A DNA stretch of 64,000 nucleotides, from positions 81,542,968 through 81,606,967 of the forward strand of contig JASWHV010000012.1 of NCBI GenBank assembly GCA_030760725.1. Direction: 5' to 3'. Of this stretch, positions 1-9,499 are shown piece after piece. The first letter of the stretch is position 1, and every line of letters starts with the position of its first letter. A program made the position numbers and the translations under genes. This DNA comes from Neostapfia colusana (Eukaryota; Streptophyta; Magnoliopsida; Poales; Poaceae). The notes beneath the pieces are model-generated. The model was not told where the DNA came from. It saw only the letters and a list, made by a program, of their open reading frames with translations, and did no database searches.

Positions 1-593
1 GTACAGTCCTGCTCACCGGTGTAGTACCACGCTGGGCAGCTGCGTTGCTGCAAGGGAGCAATGCGGCGTGACACAAAGTCCATCAGCACCATTAGAGACA
101 TCAGCCCCTCGTTGGCCAAGAACCGGATCCGCTCCAAGACCGGAGTGTACTCCTGCTCCAGCTCAGGGATCTCCTCCCAGAAGCGGCGATCGGTGGTTGG
201 GCTGGCGGTTGGGAGTTGTAGGCGATCGTGCTCGTCGGTCTGCACTACCACCCAGCTCTCCCTCCAGTTCTCCCACCTTGATGCGCTGAAGGGCAGGAGG
301 TATCCGGAGACCTTGGGGTCTTTGCAGCGATGCTGGAAGTAATATGCCCCCATCTGAGTCTTTGAGCCGCGTCCAGTCGTCCGCAGCACAAAGAAGTGGC
401 GGAAGAGCATCACAGAGGCGTGCACCCCCACGAACATCTCGCAGAAGTGGACAAAAACTGCCGCCATTGCGAAGGAGTTGGGGGAGAGATGGTGGAGCTG
501 GAGACCGTATGTCTTCAGCAGGGTGACAAAGAAGGAAGAAATCGGCGGAACGAACCCCGCCAGAGCATAAGCGGTGAAGAAGACTATCTCCCC
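1..593 (-). pseudogene. Antisense extra ORF of element A1, Transposase_28-like part (interrupted, runs off window)
   Basis: Read on the minus strand the frame is open from about 590 to the window edge. It shows the sequence style of the Pfam 'putative gypsy type transposon' family (Transposase_28): a hydrophobic start with AYALAGFVPP, then FAMAAVFVHFCEMFVG, an aromatic block around AYYFQH, the WRESWVVVQ block, and MVLMDFVSRRIAPL near the edge. In Tat-clade plant Ty3/gypsy elements this ORF lies between pol and the 3' LTR in antisense orientation, which fits here because A1's 3' LTR (7316-8412) is on the + strand. Element A2 inserted at 593/594 separates this part from its N-terminus at 6690-6824. 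Its biochemical role is unknown; the 'transposase' name is historical. The family call is from remembered sequence style, not a search. Confidence 0.75.
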
Positions 594-654
594 TGTCGGT
601 ACCCTCGATATGGGGTACCCCCGCGCACAAGGTAAAATGCCTAAGGTACTCGCC

Positions 655-975
655 CTTCTCCGCCGGGAGAGCTCCGAAGGCGCCACGCGTCCGGCGGGGC
701 CGGACCTCCCTCTCCTCAGAGGAGAGCTCCGGGCCCGCCACGTGGCATACAGAAGCCGGACCTCCCCCTCCGTGGGAGAGAGGTCCGAAGACGCCACGCG
801 TCCAGCGGGGCCGGACCTCCCTCTCCGCAGAGGAGAGCTCCGGGCCCGCCACATGGCATACAGAAGCTGGACCTCCCCCTCCGCGGGGAGAGGTCCGGAG
901 GCTCCACGTGCCCCGCAGGCCGGACCCTTCTCGCCTCAGAGAAGGGCTCCGGACCCGCCACGTGGCCAGAAGAAC
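655..975 (+). promoter_or_regulatory. CACGTG-rich repeat array in the U3 of the A2 LTR
   Basis: About five imperfect units of 55-60 bp, each with a GGACCTCCCTCTC...GAGAGCTCCG palindromic stem followed by GCCACGTGGC or a one-base variant (GCCACATGGC, GCCACGCGTC). CACGTG is the G-box / ABRE core bound by plant bZIP and bHLH factors. The array lies about 400-700 bp upstream of the TATA box and is present in every full family A LTR here (5620-5940, 7380-7690, 10445-10760, and inverted at 25500-25830, 33990-34330, 37950-38260, 43830-44140). A regulatory role is inferred. Confidence 0.6.
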
Positions 976-1368
976 GGTGCTGCCTGCCCACGAGCGGTAG
1001 GCAGCGGGCGTAAAGGCGCCCCACACCTTGCCCGTACAAGGTATTCAAGGCCTGCGTCTTCCCAAGACGCGGAAACGCGGAGCACGCGTCTGTCAGGTGC
1101 CGTTGCGCCCAGTCGCATCACAGACTGGCGCGCGGTGTCAGAACCTGCCAGCCAATAAACGCCGCGACAAGACATCCCATGCCGCCTGCGCCGTCATCAA
1201 CCACTACGACTAGCGTGCGGCATGGGCAGGGCAGCAAGATGAAGACTCAGAAGCCTTCAACCAGAGGCAGCGGCCGGCATAACTGCAGAATACGGTAGAT
1301 ATCAGTCAATCTCCCCGGGACCACCTGTCGGGTCCCGGCCCCCCTTGTAAGCCATCCGAGTCTTGGAC

Positions 1369-1376
1369 TATAAAAG
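1369..1376 (+). promoter_or_regulatory. TATA box of family A LTR (TATAAAAG)
   Basis: TATAAAAG inside the conserved context GGACTATAAAAGGCTCGGG, 775 bp into the LTR. The same word sits at 6333-6340, 8090-8097, 11159-11166 and 11689-11696, and inverted at 25107-25114 in the solo LTR. Transcription of the element is expected to start about 30 bp downstream. Confidence 0.75.
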
Positions 1377-1722
1377 GCTCGGGTAGGCGACGTTAGCAGG
1401 GGTCCGGACTCTAGCCATCCGCACCCCTGGGTTCGCATTCTGCAACTCATACGCTAGCCATACACTCTCAAGCTGTAACTCACCCTCAAGCTCAGGCCCC
1501 CGGCCCTGAGCAGCAAGCAGTACAGCGAGCTCCATAGCTCGCCGTGGACGTAGGGTTTTACGCTCCGGCGGCCTGAACCACGTAAAACTCCCCGTGTCAA
1601 GCTCTCACTAACTCGTCCATCCGCGCAAGCTCTCCGCTAGGAACTAGCCCCTCCGAAAAAAGAACCTCCGCGGGCTGCCCAGTGCAGGCCTGGGGGAAGT
1701 GTCGATCGCACACTTCGACATT

Positions 1723-1740
1723 TGGCACGCCAGGTAGGGG
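1723..1740 (+). other. Primer binding site of A2
   Basis: TGGCACGCCAGGTAGGGG begins two bases after the 5' LTR. The intact copy in A6 reads TGGCGCGCCAGGTAGGGG (minus strand, 43091-43108). The position and leading TGG are as expected for tRNA-primed minus-strand synthesis. I do not assign a tRNA. Confidence 0.8.
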
Positions 1741-1777
1741 GCTTTTCCCCTAGCGCGACGAGTTACCGCCGACGAAG

Positions 1778-3096
1778 ATGACCAAGCTTCCTTCAGCGGC
1801 AAACTCTCCCCCTCCGCGTTCGCGGCAAACCGTGACCAGGGGAGAGTACATGATGACACACTCAGGACGGAGTGTGTCAGGGCAAGCTGGGAGCCAGCAA
1901 CCGGCTCTGGCAGCGCCGACCCCGGCAATGCAGGCTCCAACCAGCGTCAGGTCTTCAGTAGCGCTGAGCGTACCCGGCGGGGGTGCGCCAGCCGCAGCAA
2001 GAGCGCTACTGCGCAATCTGCCTGCTGGGGACGCGCCTCAGGCAGCGACCCAGCAGTGGATTCGAGAGATAGACCGTCTCGTCGTCGCCGCCGCAAACCC
2101 TCGACTTCGGCGGGGACGACGCTCCGGCCAACCGGCCGTGCCGCTGACACGCACGCCAATGGTTGGCGAGCAGACGGCGGACTCCGGCTCCACCAGGCTT
2201 CCGTCGACGGACCTGGGGGCAGAGCCGGAGCGATGCCACTTGGGCCAAGATGCCCGAGTGTTCTTCGAGCGACGTCGAGAAAGGCGTCGCAACTAAGAGG
2301 ATGGCGACATTATGACGTCGGCCTCGACCCAGCCTGAAGGGCAGATCTTCGCCACGCAAGCTCTGCCCCAGGCATACGCCGCGCAGCATATGCCACAACC
2401 ATATGCCCCGCAAACGGCATCCCCGGTCTATGGAGCAGCCTTGCCCATACCGGGGCACACTGTGCCAGCGGCGAACCAAGCGTTCGCGGCACCAATACCT
2501 GCACTGGGAGCCAGCAACCGGCTCTGGCAGCGCCGACCCCGGCAATGCAGGCTCCGACCAGTGTCAGGTCTTCAGTAGCGCTGGGCGTACCCAGCGGGGG
2601 TGCGCTAGCCGCAGCAAGAGCGCTGCTACTCAATCCGCCTGCTGGGGACGCGCCTCAGGCAGCGACCCAACAGCGGATTCGCGAGGTAGACCGTTTCGTC
2701 GTCGCCGCCACAAACCCTCAACTTCGGCGGGGACAACGCTCCGGCCAACCGGCCGTGTCGCTGATGCGCACGCCAATGGTTGGTGAGCACATGGCAGATT
2801 CCAGTTACACCAGGCTCCGGTTTTGGCCGCACCTGCCCGAAAAGTTCGACAGAAGCGTCAACCCGGCGGAGTTCCTTCAGGTCTACTCCACCGCCGTACT
2901 TGCCGCAGGAGGGGATGAGGCCGTCATGGCCAACTACTTCCCCGACGCCTTGACCGGCCCGACCCGGTCTTGGCTCATGAACCTCCCTCGGGGTTCCATA
3001 ACTTCCTGGGGAGAGCTCTGCCGGCAGTTCATCGCCAACTTCGGCAGCTCCTACAACCGTCCTGGCACGGAGCTTGACCTCCAAGCCATCAAGTAA
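1778..3096 (+). pseudogene. gag remnant of A2
   Basis: An Ala/Pro/Gln-rich N-terminal part (from the ATG at 1778) runs to a stop at 2296. A second segment in another frame (2545-3096) carries the conserved capsid-like block: FWPHLPEKFDRSVNPAEFL, then a WL...W..L..QFIANF core typical of retrotransposon gag proteins of the RIRE2 type. The frame stops at 3094-3096 (TAA after LQAIK), but homologous sequence continues past it (SLRSFIQRFSQV). The N-terminal coding segment is duplicated about 614 bp apart. Gag would form the virus-like particle in the cytoplasm; this copy cannot make a full protein. Confidence 0.8.
1896..2789 (+). repeat. Tandem duplication (period about 614 bp) in the gag N-terminal region of A2
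   Basis: The stretch 1896-2175 recurs at about 2510-2789 with scattered substitutions, starting at CCAGCAACCGGCTCTGGCAG. The same duplicated block is visible in A6 on the minus strand (42251-42330 and 42868-42940), so the duplication predates both insertions. Confidence 0.8.
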
Positions 3097-3969
3097 CAAC
3101 CTGGGGAGTCGCTGCGCTCCTTCATCCAGCGGTTCTCCCAGGTATGCAACACCATCCCGCATATTCAAAGTGCTTCTATGGTGGTGGCACTTCGACAGTG
3201 TCCGAGACGAGAAGATGCTTGAGATGCATGCGACCAAAGAGGTCTGCGATGCCTCAGAGCACTTCAGCCTGGCGGACAAGTGCGCCAGAGCAGCTGGTGG
3301 GCGGAGCTGGCACTCACTGCCAGCTTCCGAAGCCGAAAGACAGCCCGAAGACGGCGGAGTTCAAGCTGAGCTCCCGACCACGTCAGACAGCCAAGAGCCA
3401 AGCACTGGCTGACTTCGTGGCTGAGTGGACGCCAACGAAGGCTGACCCAGGGGGCCGCGAAGATGGTGAACCAAAGCACCGAGCTCCGGTCTTCACCGGG
3501 CCTCACTGGACGCTCTTCTTCAACGGCTCCTCACGAAAGCAGGGGGCCGGTGCCGGCCTACTACTTCTCATGCCATCGGGGGAGCAGTCTGGGTACATGG
3601 TGCGTTTCAATTCCAAGGCAACCAACAACTTGGCAGAGTATGAAGCACTCATCTTTGGCCTAAAAGACAGTCCTGTCTTGGGGCGCTCGCTAGTTGTTGG
3701 CACAGGGCGACTCCCAGCTAGTTATCAAACAAGTTAAGGGTGAATGCCCCTGCAATGACCCACAGCTAGCTGCTTATCTGCTTCACGTGCAGATATTGGA
3801 GAAAGAATTCCTCGCCTTGGACCTGCGCCATGAACCGTGCGCTGGCACAGCCGCAGCCGACAACTTCTCAATGAAGACCTCCATCGGAGCCCCCGTGCAC
3901 GAAGGAGTCTTCGAGAGGACGTTGCTGCGGTCCACAGCCCGGCCCGCCGAGCCGGGCGAAGGGGGCTGA
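3097..3969 (+). pseudogene. Gag C-terminus fused by deletion to RNase H (A2)
   Basis: After a short gag tail (to about 3330) the sequence jumps to the end of reverse transcriptase / start of RNase H: KSQALADFVAEWT at about 3395-3430, then WTLFFNGSSRKQGAGAG and ATNNLAEYEALIFGL. The frame slips near 3690, and the RNase H frame continues as GDSQLVIKQVKGE and PQLAAYLLHV to a stop at 3967. The first RNase H catalytic Asp, normally FFDGS in this family, is Asn here (FFNGS), as it is in A6. Protease and nearly all of reverse transcriptase have been lost between gag and RNase H. Confidence 0.8.
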
Positions 3970-4655
3970 ACCGACGCCACGAAGCTAGGCAGTCCCGGCG
4001 GCCCTGGATGCCGCCAAAGGATCGTAAGAGTCGCTGAGGACTCTGTGCAACCCAGCGCTCGAGATCCAGAAGCTCAAGTAGTCCCGATGCATGGACGACG
4101 GAGGTCCGGGACTCCTTGAAGGACATCCTTCCTGATGAACGTGCATCCGCTGAACGGGTGGTGCGGACGGCTAAGTGCTACGCGCTGGTATCTTTACTGG
4201 CGTGGCGCCTCGACATCCTATTGCGGTGCATAACCCAGGAGGAAGGCTGCGACTAGCTCGCAGTAGTCCAAGGAGGCGAGTGCAGGGAACGCTCATCGTC
4301 CCGCGCGTTGGTCAGATAAGCCACCCGTAATGGCTCCTACTGACCGAGAGCCACCTGGACGCCATCAAACTGGTTAGGGATGCAATGCGTGCCAAGTCCA
4401 TGCCAAGCAGACCCACACAACCGGTGCAGACGCGCACTCAGAGCCGTCGGGGGATACCGGCTCCTCCATGTCGAGGGCCAGCCGGACTTCCCAGGGCCGG
4501 GTCTCGGGAACTACCCTTCCACATGGTATGCAGGGCCGAAGCCATGCTTCCCCCTGATATAGCCATGGGGGTCCTCCCGTGTCCGGCGTACGACGAAGCC
4601 ACGCATGACCCGCTCTGCGTGAAGACAGGCGCTCCGACGCCACCCCAGTAAGTTC
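3970..4655 (+). pseudogene. Integrase scraps of A2
   Basis: Broken frames resemble the spacer and zinc-binding N-terminus of integrase (LPDERASAERVVR at about 4130, LLRCITQEEG at about 4210, a degraded C..C region near 4390-4430). Then, after a deletion of the DDE core, comes a piece of the C-terminal region (RAEAMLPPDIAMG, about 4525-4570). There are many stops and at least two frame changes. No catalytic D,D,E triad is present. Confidence 0.6.
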
Positions 4656-5127
4656 ACCATGCTTACTTAGGTGTTTATTTAAATTACGCATTAATTTATA
4701 TGAACGCCTCCCCACGCTCTAGACAGTGTGCGTCCATTGTACACTCGGTTCCTCTTTCCTGCTCTCATGCATAGTCGATATTTGCCGTCCTGCCGAAGGC
4801 GGTAGTGCTTGGGGTACCTGCCAGAGGCCCGGTGGCCTTTCGGATCTCCCTCTATAAGGGTACTGCACCACCAGTTGGTCTCCTCCGAGAAAAGACCTAC
4901 GCTAGAACGGGAGGTCAGGAGCCTTGCTTTGCCCGGTCTTGCACCAAAAGCATGCGCACTCTGCCTCCCGGCGCTACGGTCTGAGTACCAGGGGGCCGGG
5001 TGGTTACACCCTGACTGGGGCTGGGGCCAGACCTCCGGGACAAGGTGCACTGGATTACCTAAGCCCCGTATTCTGGCCTGGGACAGTAAGCCAAATGAGA
5101 CTAAGGGATAGGAAAGGGGGGACCACT
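4656..5127 (+). other. Non-coding 3' interior of A2
   Basis: Between the integrase scraps and the tandem array I see no coding signal. It begins with an AT-rich stretch (4660-4705). The block is shared with A3 (9021-9499), and its end (GTAAGCCAAATGAGACTAAG) is shared, directly or inverted, with A4 (12110-12150) and A5 (44210-44260), so it is a normal part of the family. Confidence 0.7.
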
Positions 5128-5420
5128 GAGCAGTTCCGGACCTCCGCCCCCACAGCTGTGCCGAGCTCCGAGGCCAGCCCTTGCCCTCCTTTCAGAGGCG
5201 AGCGCTGATGCCGGACCTCACGCCCTTCGCTGGCCTGAGCTCCGATGACTTCCGGACTCCGCCTCCACAGCTGGGCCGAGCTCCGAGGCCAGCCCTCGCC
5301 CTCCTTTCAGAAGTGAGCGCTGATGCCGGACCTCACGCCCTTCGCTGGCCTGAGCTCCGATGACTTCCGGACCTCCGCCCCCACAACCGGGACGAGCTCC
5401 AATGTCAGGCTTCACCCTCT
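5128..5420 (+). repeat. 115-bp tandem repeat, about 2.5 units (A2)
   Basis: Units begin GACTTCCGGAC or CAGTTCCGGAC and contain CTGGCCTGAGCTCCGATG. The same array has about 6.5 units in A3 (9500-10250). The units contain inverted GAGCTC/CCGGA words similar to those in the LTR arrays. It lies just before the PPT region. Confidence 0.9.
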
Positions 5421-5540
5421 CCTAAGAGGCTGAACATCGAAGCCGTCAAGACCCTGCCAGCACAGGGAGTACTCAAGACAAGAAAGTGCGCGGATCAGAA
5501 GAGACGAAGGTCCCACCTCGGGCTCGCTATCTCCCCCGAG

Positions 5541-5557
5541 ATGGGCCCGGGGGCCAC
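5541..5557 (+). other. Polypurine-tract region of A2
   Basis: ATGGGCCCGGGGGCCAC directly precedes the 3' LTR (5558). It is conserved before the LTRs at 7316 and 10386, and inverted after the LTRs ending 34398 and 38325. It is not a clean purine run, so the exact plus-strand primer is uncertain. Confidence 0.6.
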
Positions 5558-6684
5558 TGTCGGTACCCTCGATATGGGGTACCCCCGCGCACAAGGTAAA
5601 ATGCCTAAGGTACTCGCCCTTCTCCGCCGGGAGAGCTCCGAAGGCGCCACGCGTCCGGCGGGGCTGGACCTCCCTCTCCTCAGAGGAGAGCTCCGGGCCC
5701 GCCACATGGCATACAGAAGCCGGACCTCCCCCTCCGTGGGAGAGAGGTCCGAAGACGCCACGCGTCCAGCGGGGCCGGACCTCCCTCTCCGCAGAGGAGA
5801 GCTCCGGGCCCGCCACGTGGCATAAAGAAGCTGGACCTCCCCCTCCGCGGGGAGAGGTCCGGAGGCTCCACGTGCCCCGCAGGCCGGACCCTTCTCGCCT
5901 CAGAGAAGGGCTCCGGACCCGCCACGTGGCCAGAAGAACGGTGCTGCCTGCCCACGAGCGGTAGGCAGCGGGCGTAAAGGCGCCCCACACCTTGCCCGTA
6001 CAAGGTATTCAAGGCCCGCGTCTTCCCAAGACGCAGAAACGCGGAGCACGCGTCTGTCAGGTGCCGTTGCGCCCAGTCGCATCACAGACTGGCGCGCGGT
6101 GTCAGAACCTGCCAGCCAATAAACGCCGCGACAAGACATCCCATGCCGCCTGCGCCGTCATCAACCACTACGACTAGCGTGCGGCATGGGCAGGGCGGCA
6201 AGATGAAGACTCAGAAGCCTTCAACCAGAGGCAGCGACCGGCATAACTGCAGAATATGGTAGATATCAGTCAATCTCCCCGGGACCACCTGTCGGGTCCC
6301 GGCCCCCCTTGTAAGCCATCCGAGTCTTGGACTATAAAAGGCTCGGGTAGGCGATGTTAGCAGGGGTCCGGACTCTAGCCATCCGCACCCCTGGGTTCGC
6401 ATTCTGCAACTCATACGCTAGCCATACACTCTCAAGCTGTAACTCACCCCCAAGCTCAGGCCCCCGGCCCTGAGCAGCAAGCAATACAGCGAGCTCCATA
6501 GCTCGCCGTGGACGTAGGGTTTTACGCTCCGGCGGCCTGAACCACGTAAAACTCCCCGTGTCAAGCTCTCACTAACTCGTCCATCCGCGCAAGCTCTCCG
6601 CTAGGAACTAGCCCCTCCAAAAAAAGAACCTCCGCGGGCTGCCCAGTGCAGGCCCGGGGGAAGTGTCGATCGCACACTTCGACA
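5558..6684 (+). repeat. 3' LTR of A2
   Basis: Same length and ends as the 5' LTR at 594-1720, with about 14 differences by eye. Target duplication TCCCC follows at 6685-6689. Confidence 0.95.
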
Positions 6685-6689
6685 TCCCC

Positions 6690-6824
6690 CTTTTCCAGGA
6701 CCAGGGGGAGAGATCCTCGGCGGAGCCGACGCTTCTGCTCTTCCGAGCGCCAGCCCAGCAGCCTGCGCACTGGCCCGAGCTCGGAGGAGCGAACGAGGCG
6801 CGTCGGAAGCAAGTTGGAAGCCAT
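6690..6824 (-). pseudogene. N-terminus of A1 antisense ORF
   Basis: The ATG at 6824-6822 (minus strand) starts MASNLLPTRLV; MASN is the shared start of this extra ORF in A1, A4 and A5. The frame reads into the A2 target site and resumes at 593 with the Transposase_28-like part. A TATA-like TTTTAAAA on the minus strand at about 6929-6938 lies roughly 105 bp upstream, a plausible promoter for an antisense transcript. Confidence 0.7.
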
Positions 6825-7315
6825 AGCGAAAGAAGGCGCAAGGGCAGGAGAGCCGGGGCGCAAGAGTTCAAGGGAAGTACGAGCACAATGCGAAGGGAAG
6901 CCGCGATGCGGGTGAGATCCCCTTTTAAAACTTTCCAGGGATGGTTCGAGGTAATTCAAAAACCTCCGAAAACATCGCATCGGTGACCTCGTCGGCTCCG
7001 AGACTGGGCGCCGATGAAAGCTGGGCCCAAGCCGCTTAACTAAAGCGGTGGGGTCAAGGAGTCAGTCTCCTGAGAAGATGAGCCGGCCAGGCACTTCGGC
7101 GGTTCCCGAAGAAAGTGCCGCAACATGCAGAAGTGACAGCCTTGGGAACCGCCACAGTAAAAGCAATCATCAAGTAAGCGCACGCTCTCACGACCCCGCG
7201 GCCGTTCGTGCTCCGGCAGCGGTCAATTCGGGACTTAGAGAAAGTGCGCGGATCGGAAGAGACGGAGGTCCCACCTCGGGCTCGCTATCTCCCCCGAGAT
7301 GGGCCCGGGGGCCAC
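6825..7315 (+). other. Conserved non-coding block upstream of A1's 3' LTR
   Basis: Holds the leader and putative promoter of the antisense ORF (minus strand, 6825-6950), then a block conserved in A4 (13540-13860) and inverted in A5 (34399-34760) with GGAGTCAGTCTCC and CGGCGGTTCCCG words, then the PPT-like GGGCCCGGGGGCCAC at 7301-7315. Confidence 0.6.
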
Positions 7316-8412
7316 TGTCGGTACCTGAGATATGGGGTACCCCCGCGCACAGGGTAAAATGCCTAAGGTACTCGCCCTTCTCCGCAGGGAGAGCTCCGAA
7401 GGCGCCACGCGTCCGGCGGGGCCGGACCTCCCTCTCCTCAGAGGAGAGCTCCGGGCCCGCCACGTGGCATACAGAAGCCGGACCTCCCCCTCCGCGGGAG
7501 AGAGGTCCGAAGACGCCACGCGTCCAGCGGGGCCGGACCTCCCTCTCCGCAGAGGAGAGCTCCGGGCCCGCCACGTGGCATACAGAAGCTGGACCTTCCC
7601 CTCCGTGGGGAGAGGTCCGGAGGCTCCACGTGCCCCGCAGGCCGGACCCTTCTCGCCTCAGAGAAGGGCTCCGGACCCGCCACGTGGCCAGAAGAACGGT
7701 GCTGCCTGCCCCCGAGCGGTAGGCAGCGGGCGTAAAGGCGCCCCACACCTTGCCCATACAAGGTATTCAAGGCCCGCGTCTTCCCAAGACGCGGAAACGC
7801 GGAGCACGCGTCTGTCAGGTGCCGTTGCGCCCAGTCGCATCACAGACTGGCGCGCGGTGTCAGAATCTGCCAGCTAATAAACGCCGCGACAAGACATCCC
7901 ATGCCGCCTGCGCCGTCATCAACCACTACGACTAGCATGCGGCATGGGCAGGGCGGCAAGATGAAGACTCAGAAGCCTTCAACCAGAGGCAACTACCGGC
8001 GTAACTACAGATACGGTAGATAATAGACAATCTTCCCGGGACCACCTGTCGGGTCCCGGCTCCCCTTGTAAGCCACCCGAGTCTTGGACTATAAAAGGCT
8101 CGGGTAGGCATCGATAGCAAGGGTTCGCACTTTGCAACTCATACGCTAGCCATACACTCTCAAGCTGTAACTCACCCCCGAGCTCAGGCCACCGGCCCTG
8201 AGCAGCAAGCAATACAGCGAGCTCCATAGCTCGCCGTGGACGTAGGGTTTTACGCTCCGGCGGCCTGAACCACGTAAAACTCGCCGGGTCAAGCTCTCGC
8301 TAACTCGTCCATCCGCGCAAGCTTTCCGCTAGGAGACTAGCCCCGCCGAAAAAAGAACCTCCGCGGGCTGCCCAGTGCAGGCCCGGGGAAGTGTCGACCG
8401 AACACTTCGACA
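7316..8412 (+). repeat. 3' LTR of A1
   Basis: 1097 bp, from TGTCGGTACC to CACTTCGACA, with the CACGTG array at 7380-7690 and TATA at 8090-8097. Shorter than the A2 LTRs by about 30 bp because a segment between TATA and U5 (present in A2 as GTCCGGACTCTAGCC) is absent, as in A3 and A6. Confidence 0.93.
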
Positions 8413-9020
8413 CCGTGCAACCCAGCGCTCAAGATCCAGAAGCTCAAGTAGTCCCGATGCATGGACCACGGAGATCCGGGACTCCTTGAAGGACATCCTT
8501 CCTGATGAACGTGCATCCGCTGAACGGGTGGTGCGGATGGCTAAGTGCTACGCGCTGGTATCTTTACTGGCGTGGCGCCTCGACATCCTATTGCGGTGCA
8601 TAACCAGGAGGATAGCTGCGACTAGCTCGCAGTAGTCCAAGGAGGCGAGTGCTGGGAATGCTCATCGTCCCGCGCGTTGGTCAGAAAGCCACCCGGCATG
8701 GCTCCTACTGACCGAGAGCCACCTGGACGCCGTCAAACCGGTTAGGGATGCAATGCATGCCAAGTCCACGCCAAGCAGACCCACACAACCGGTGCAGACG
8801 CGCACTCAGAGCCGTCGGGGGATACCGGCTCCTCCATGTCGAGGGCCAGCCGGACTTCCCAGGGCCGGGTCACGGGAACTACCCTTCCACATGGTATGCA
8901 GGGCCGAAGCCATGCTTCCCCCTGATATAGCCATGGGGGTCCCCCCGTGTCCGGCGTACGACGAAGCCACGCATTACCCGCTCTGCATGAAGACAGGCGC
9001 TCCGACGCCACCCCAGTAAG
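8413..9020 (+). pseudogene. Integrase scraps of A3
   Basis: Matches the same region of A2 (from about 4043): WTTEIRDSLKDILPDERASA at 8467-8526, the degraded zinc-binding region near 8760-8800, and the C-terminal scrap with EAMLPPDIAMG near 8910. Stops and frame changes are shared with A2, so A2 and A3 descend from the same defective source. Confidence 0.6.
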
Positions 9021-9499
9021 TTCACCATGCTTACTTAGGTGTTTATTTAAATTATGCATTAATTTATATGAACACCTCCCCACGCTCTAGACAGTGTGCG
9101 TCCATTGTACACTCGGTTCCTCTTTCCTGCTCTCATGCATAGTTGATATTTGCCGTCCTGCTGAAGGCGGTAGTGCTTGGGGTACCTGCCAGAGGCCCGG
9201 TGGCCTTTTGGATCTCCCTCTATAAGGGTACTGCACCGCCAGTTGGTCTCCTCTGAGAAAAGACCTACGCAAGAACGGGGGGTCAGGAGCCTTGCTTTGC
9301 CCGGTCTTGCACCAAAAGCATGCGCACTCTTCCTCCCGGCGCTACGGACTGAGTACCAGGGGGCCGGGCGGTTACACCCTGACTGGGGCTGGGGCCAGAC
9401 CTCCGGGACCAAGTGCACTGGATTACCCAAGCCCCGTATTCCGGCCTGGGACAGTAAGCCAAATGAGACTAAGGGATAGGAAAGGGGGGACCACTGAGC
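9021..9499 (+). other. Non-coding 3' interior of A3
   Basis: Nearly identical to A2 4656-5127. No coding signal seen. Confidence 0.7.

Larger units (their letters stand above)
594..1720 (+). repeat. 5' LTR of A2
   Basis: Starts TGTCGGTACC and ends CACTTCGACA, with TGTCG/CGACA as short terminal inverted repeats. The first 380 bp hold a CACGTG-rich repeat array; a TATA box follows at 1369. Both ends can fold: GGTACCC pairs with GGGGTACC at the start, and AAGTGT with ACACTT just before the end. The PBS follows directly at 1723. Confidence 0.95.
594..6684 (+). mobile_element. A2: complete but internally deleted Tat-clade (RIRE2/Grande-like) Ty3/gypsy element
   Basis: Two LTRs of 1127 bp (594-1720, 5558-6684) bound a 3.8 kb interior. 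The 5 bp before and after are both TCCCC (589-593, 6685-6689), a perfect target-site duplication, so this is one insertion event. The interior holds a PBS, a broken gag, a RNase H remnant, integrase scraps, a 115-bp tandem array and a polypurine tract. Protease, most of reverse transcriptase, the integrase catalytic core and the antisense ORF are missing, so the copy cannot move on its own. By a hand count the two LTRs differ at about 14 sites (roughly 1.2%), suggesting a recent insertion. It lies inside A1's antisense ORF, in the same orientation as A1. Confidence 0.95.
6685..8412 (+). mobile_element. A1: 3' part of a family A element (left part 1-593)
   Basis: Continues element A1 after the A2 insertion: the N-terminus of the antisense ORF, a conserved non-coding block, PPT and 3' LTR. 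Its 5' LTR, gag and pol lie beyond the left edge of the window. It is itself inserted in A3; the base string after its LTR (CCGTG, 8413-8417) should be its target duplication, but the partner is outside the window. Confidence 0.85.

Noticed and set aside
163..1026. Long minus-strand open frame (287 codons) over the A2 LTR array, and its equivalents at 5412, 7188, 10240, 25305, 37919 and 43799
   Set aside because: Stop-poor because of the GC-rich repeat array in the LTR; both strands are open and the frame crosses the insertion junction of A2.
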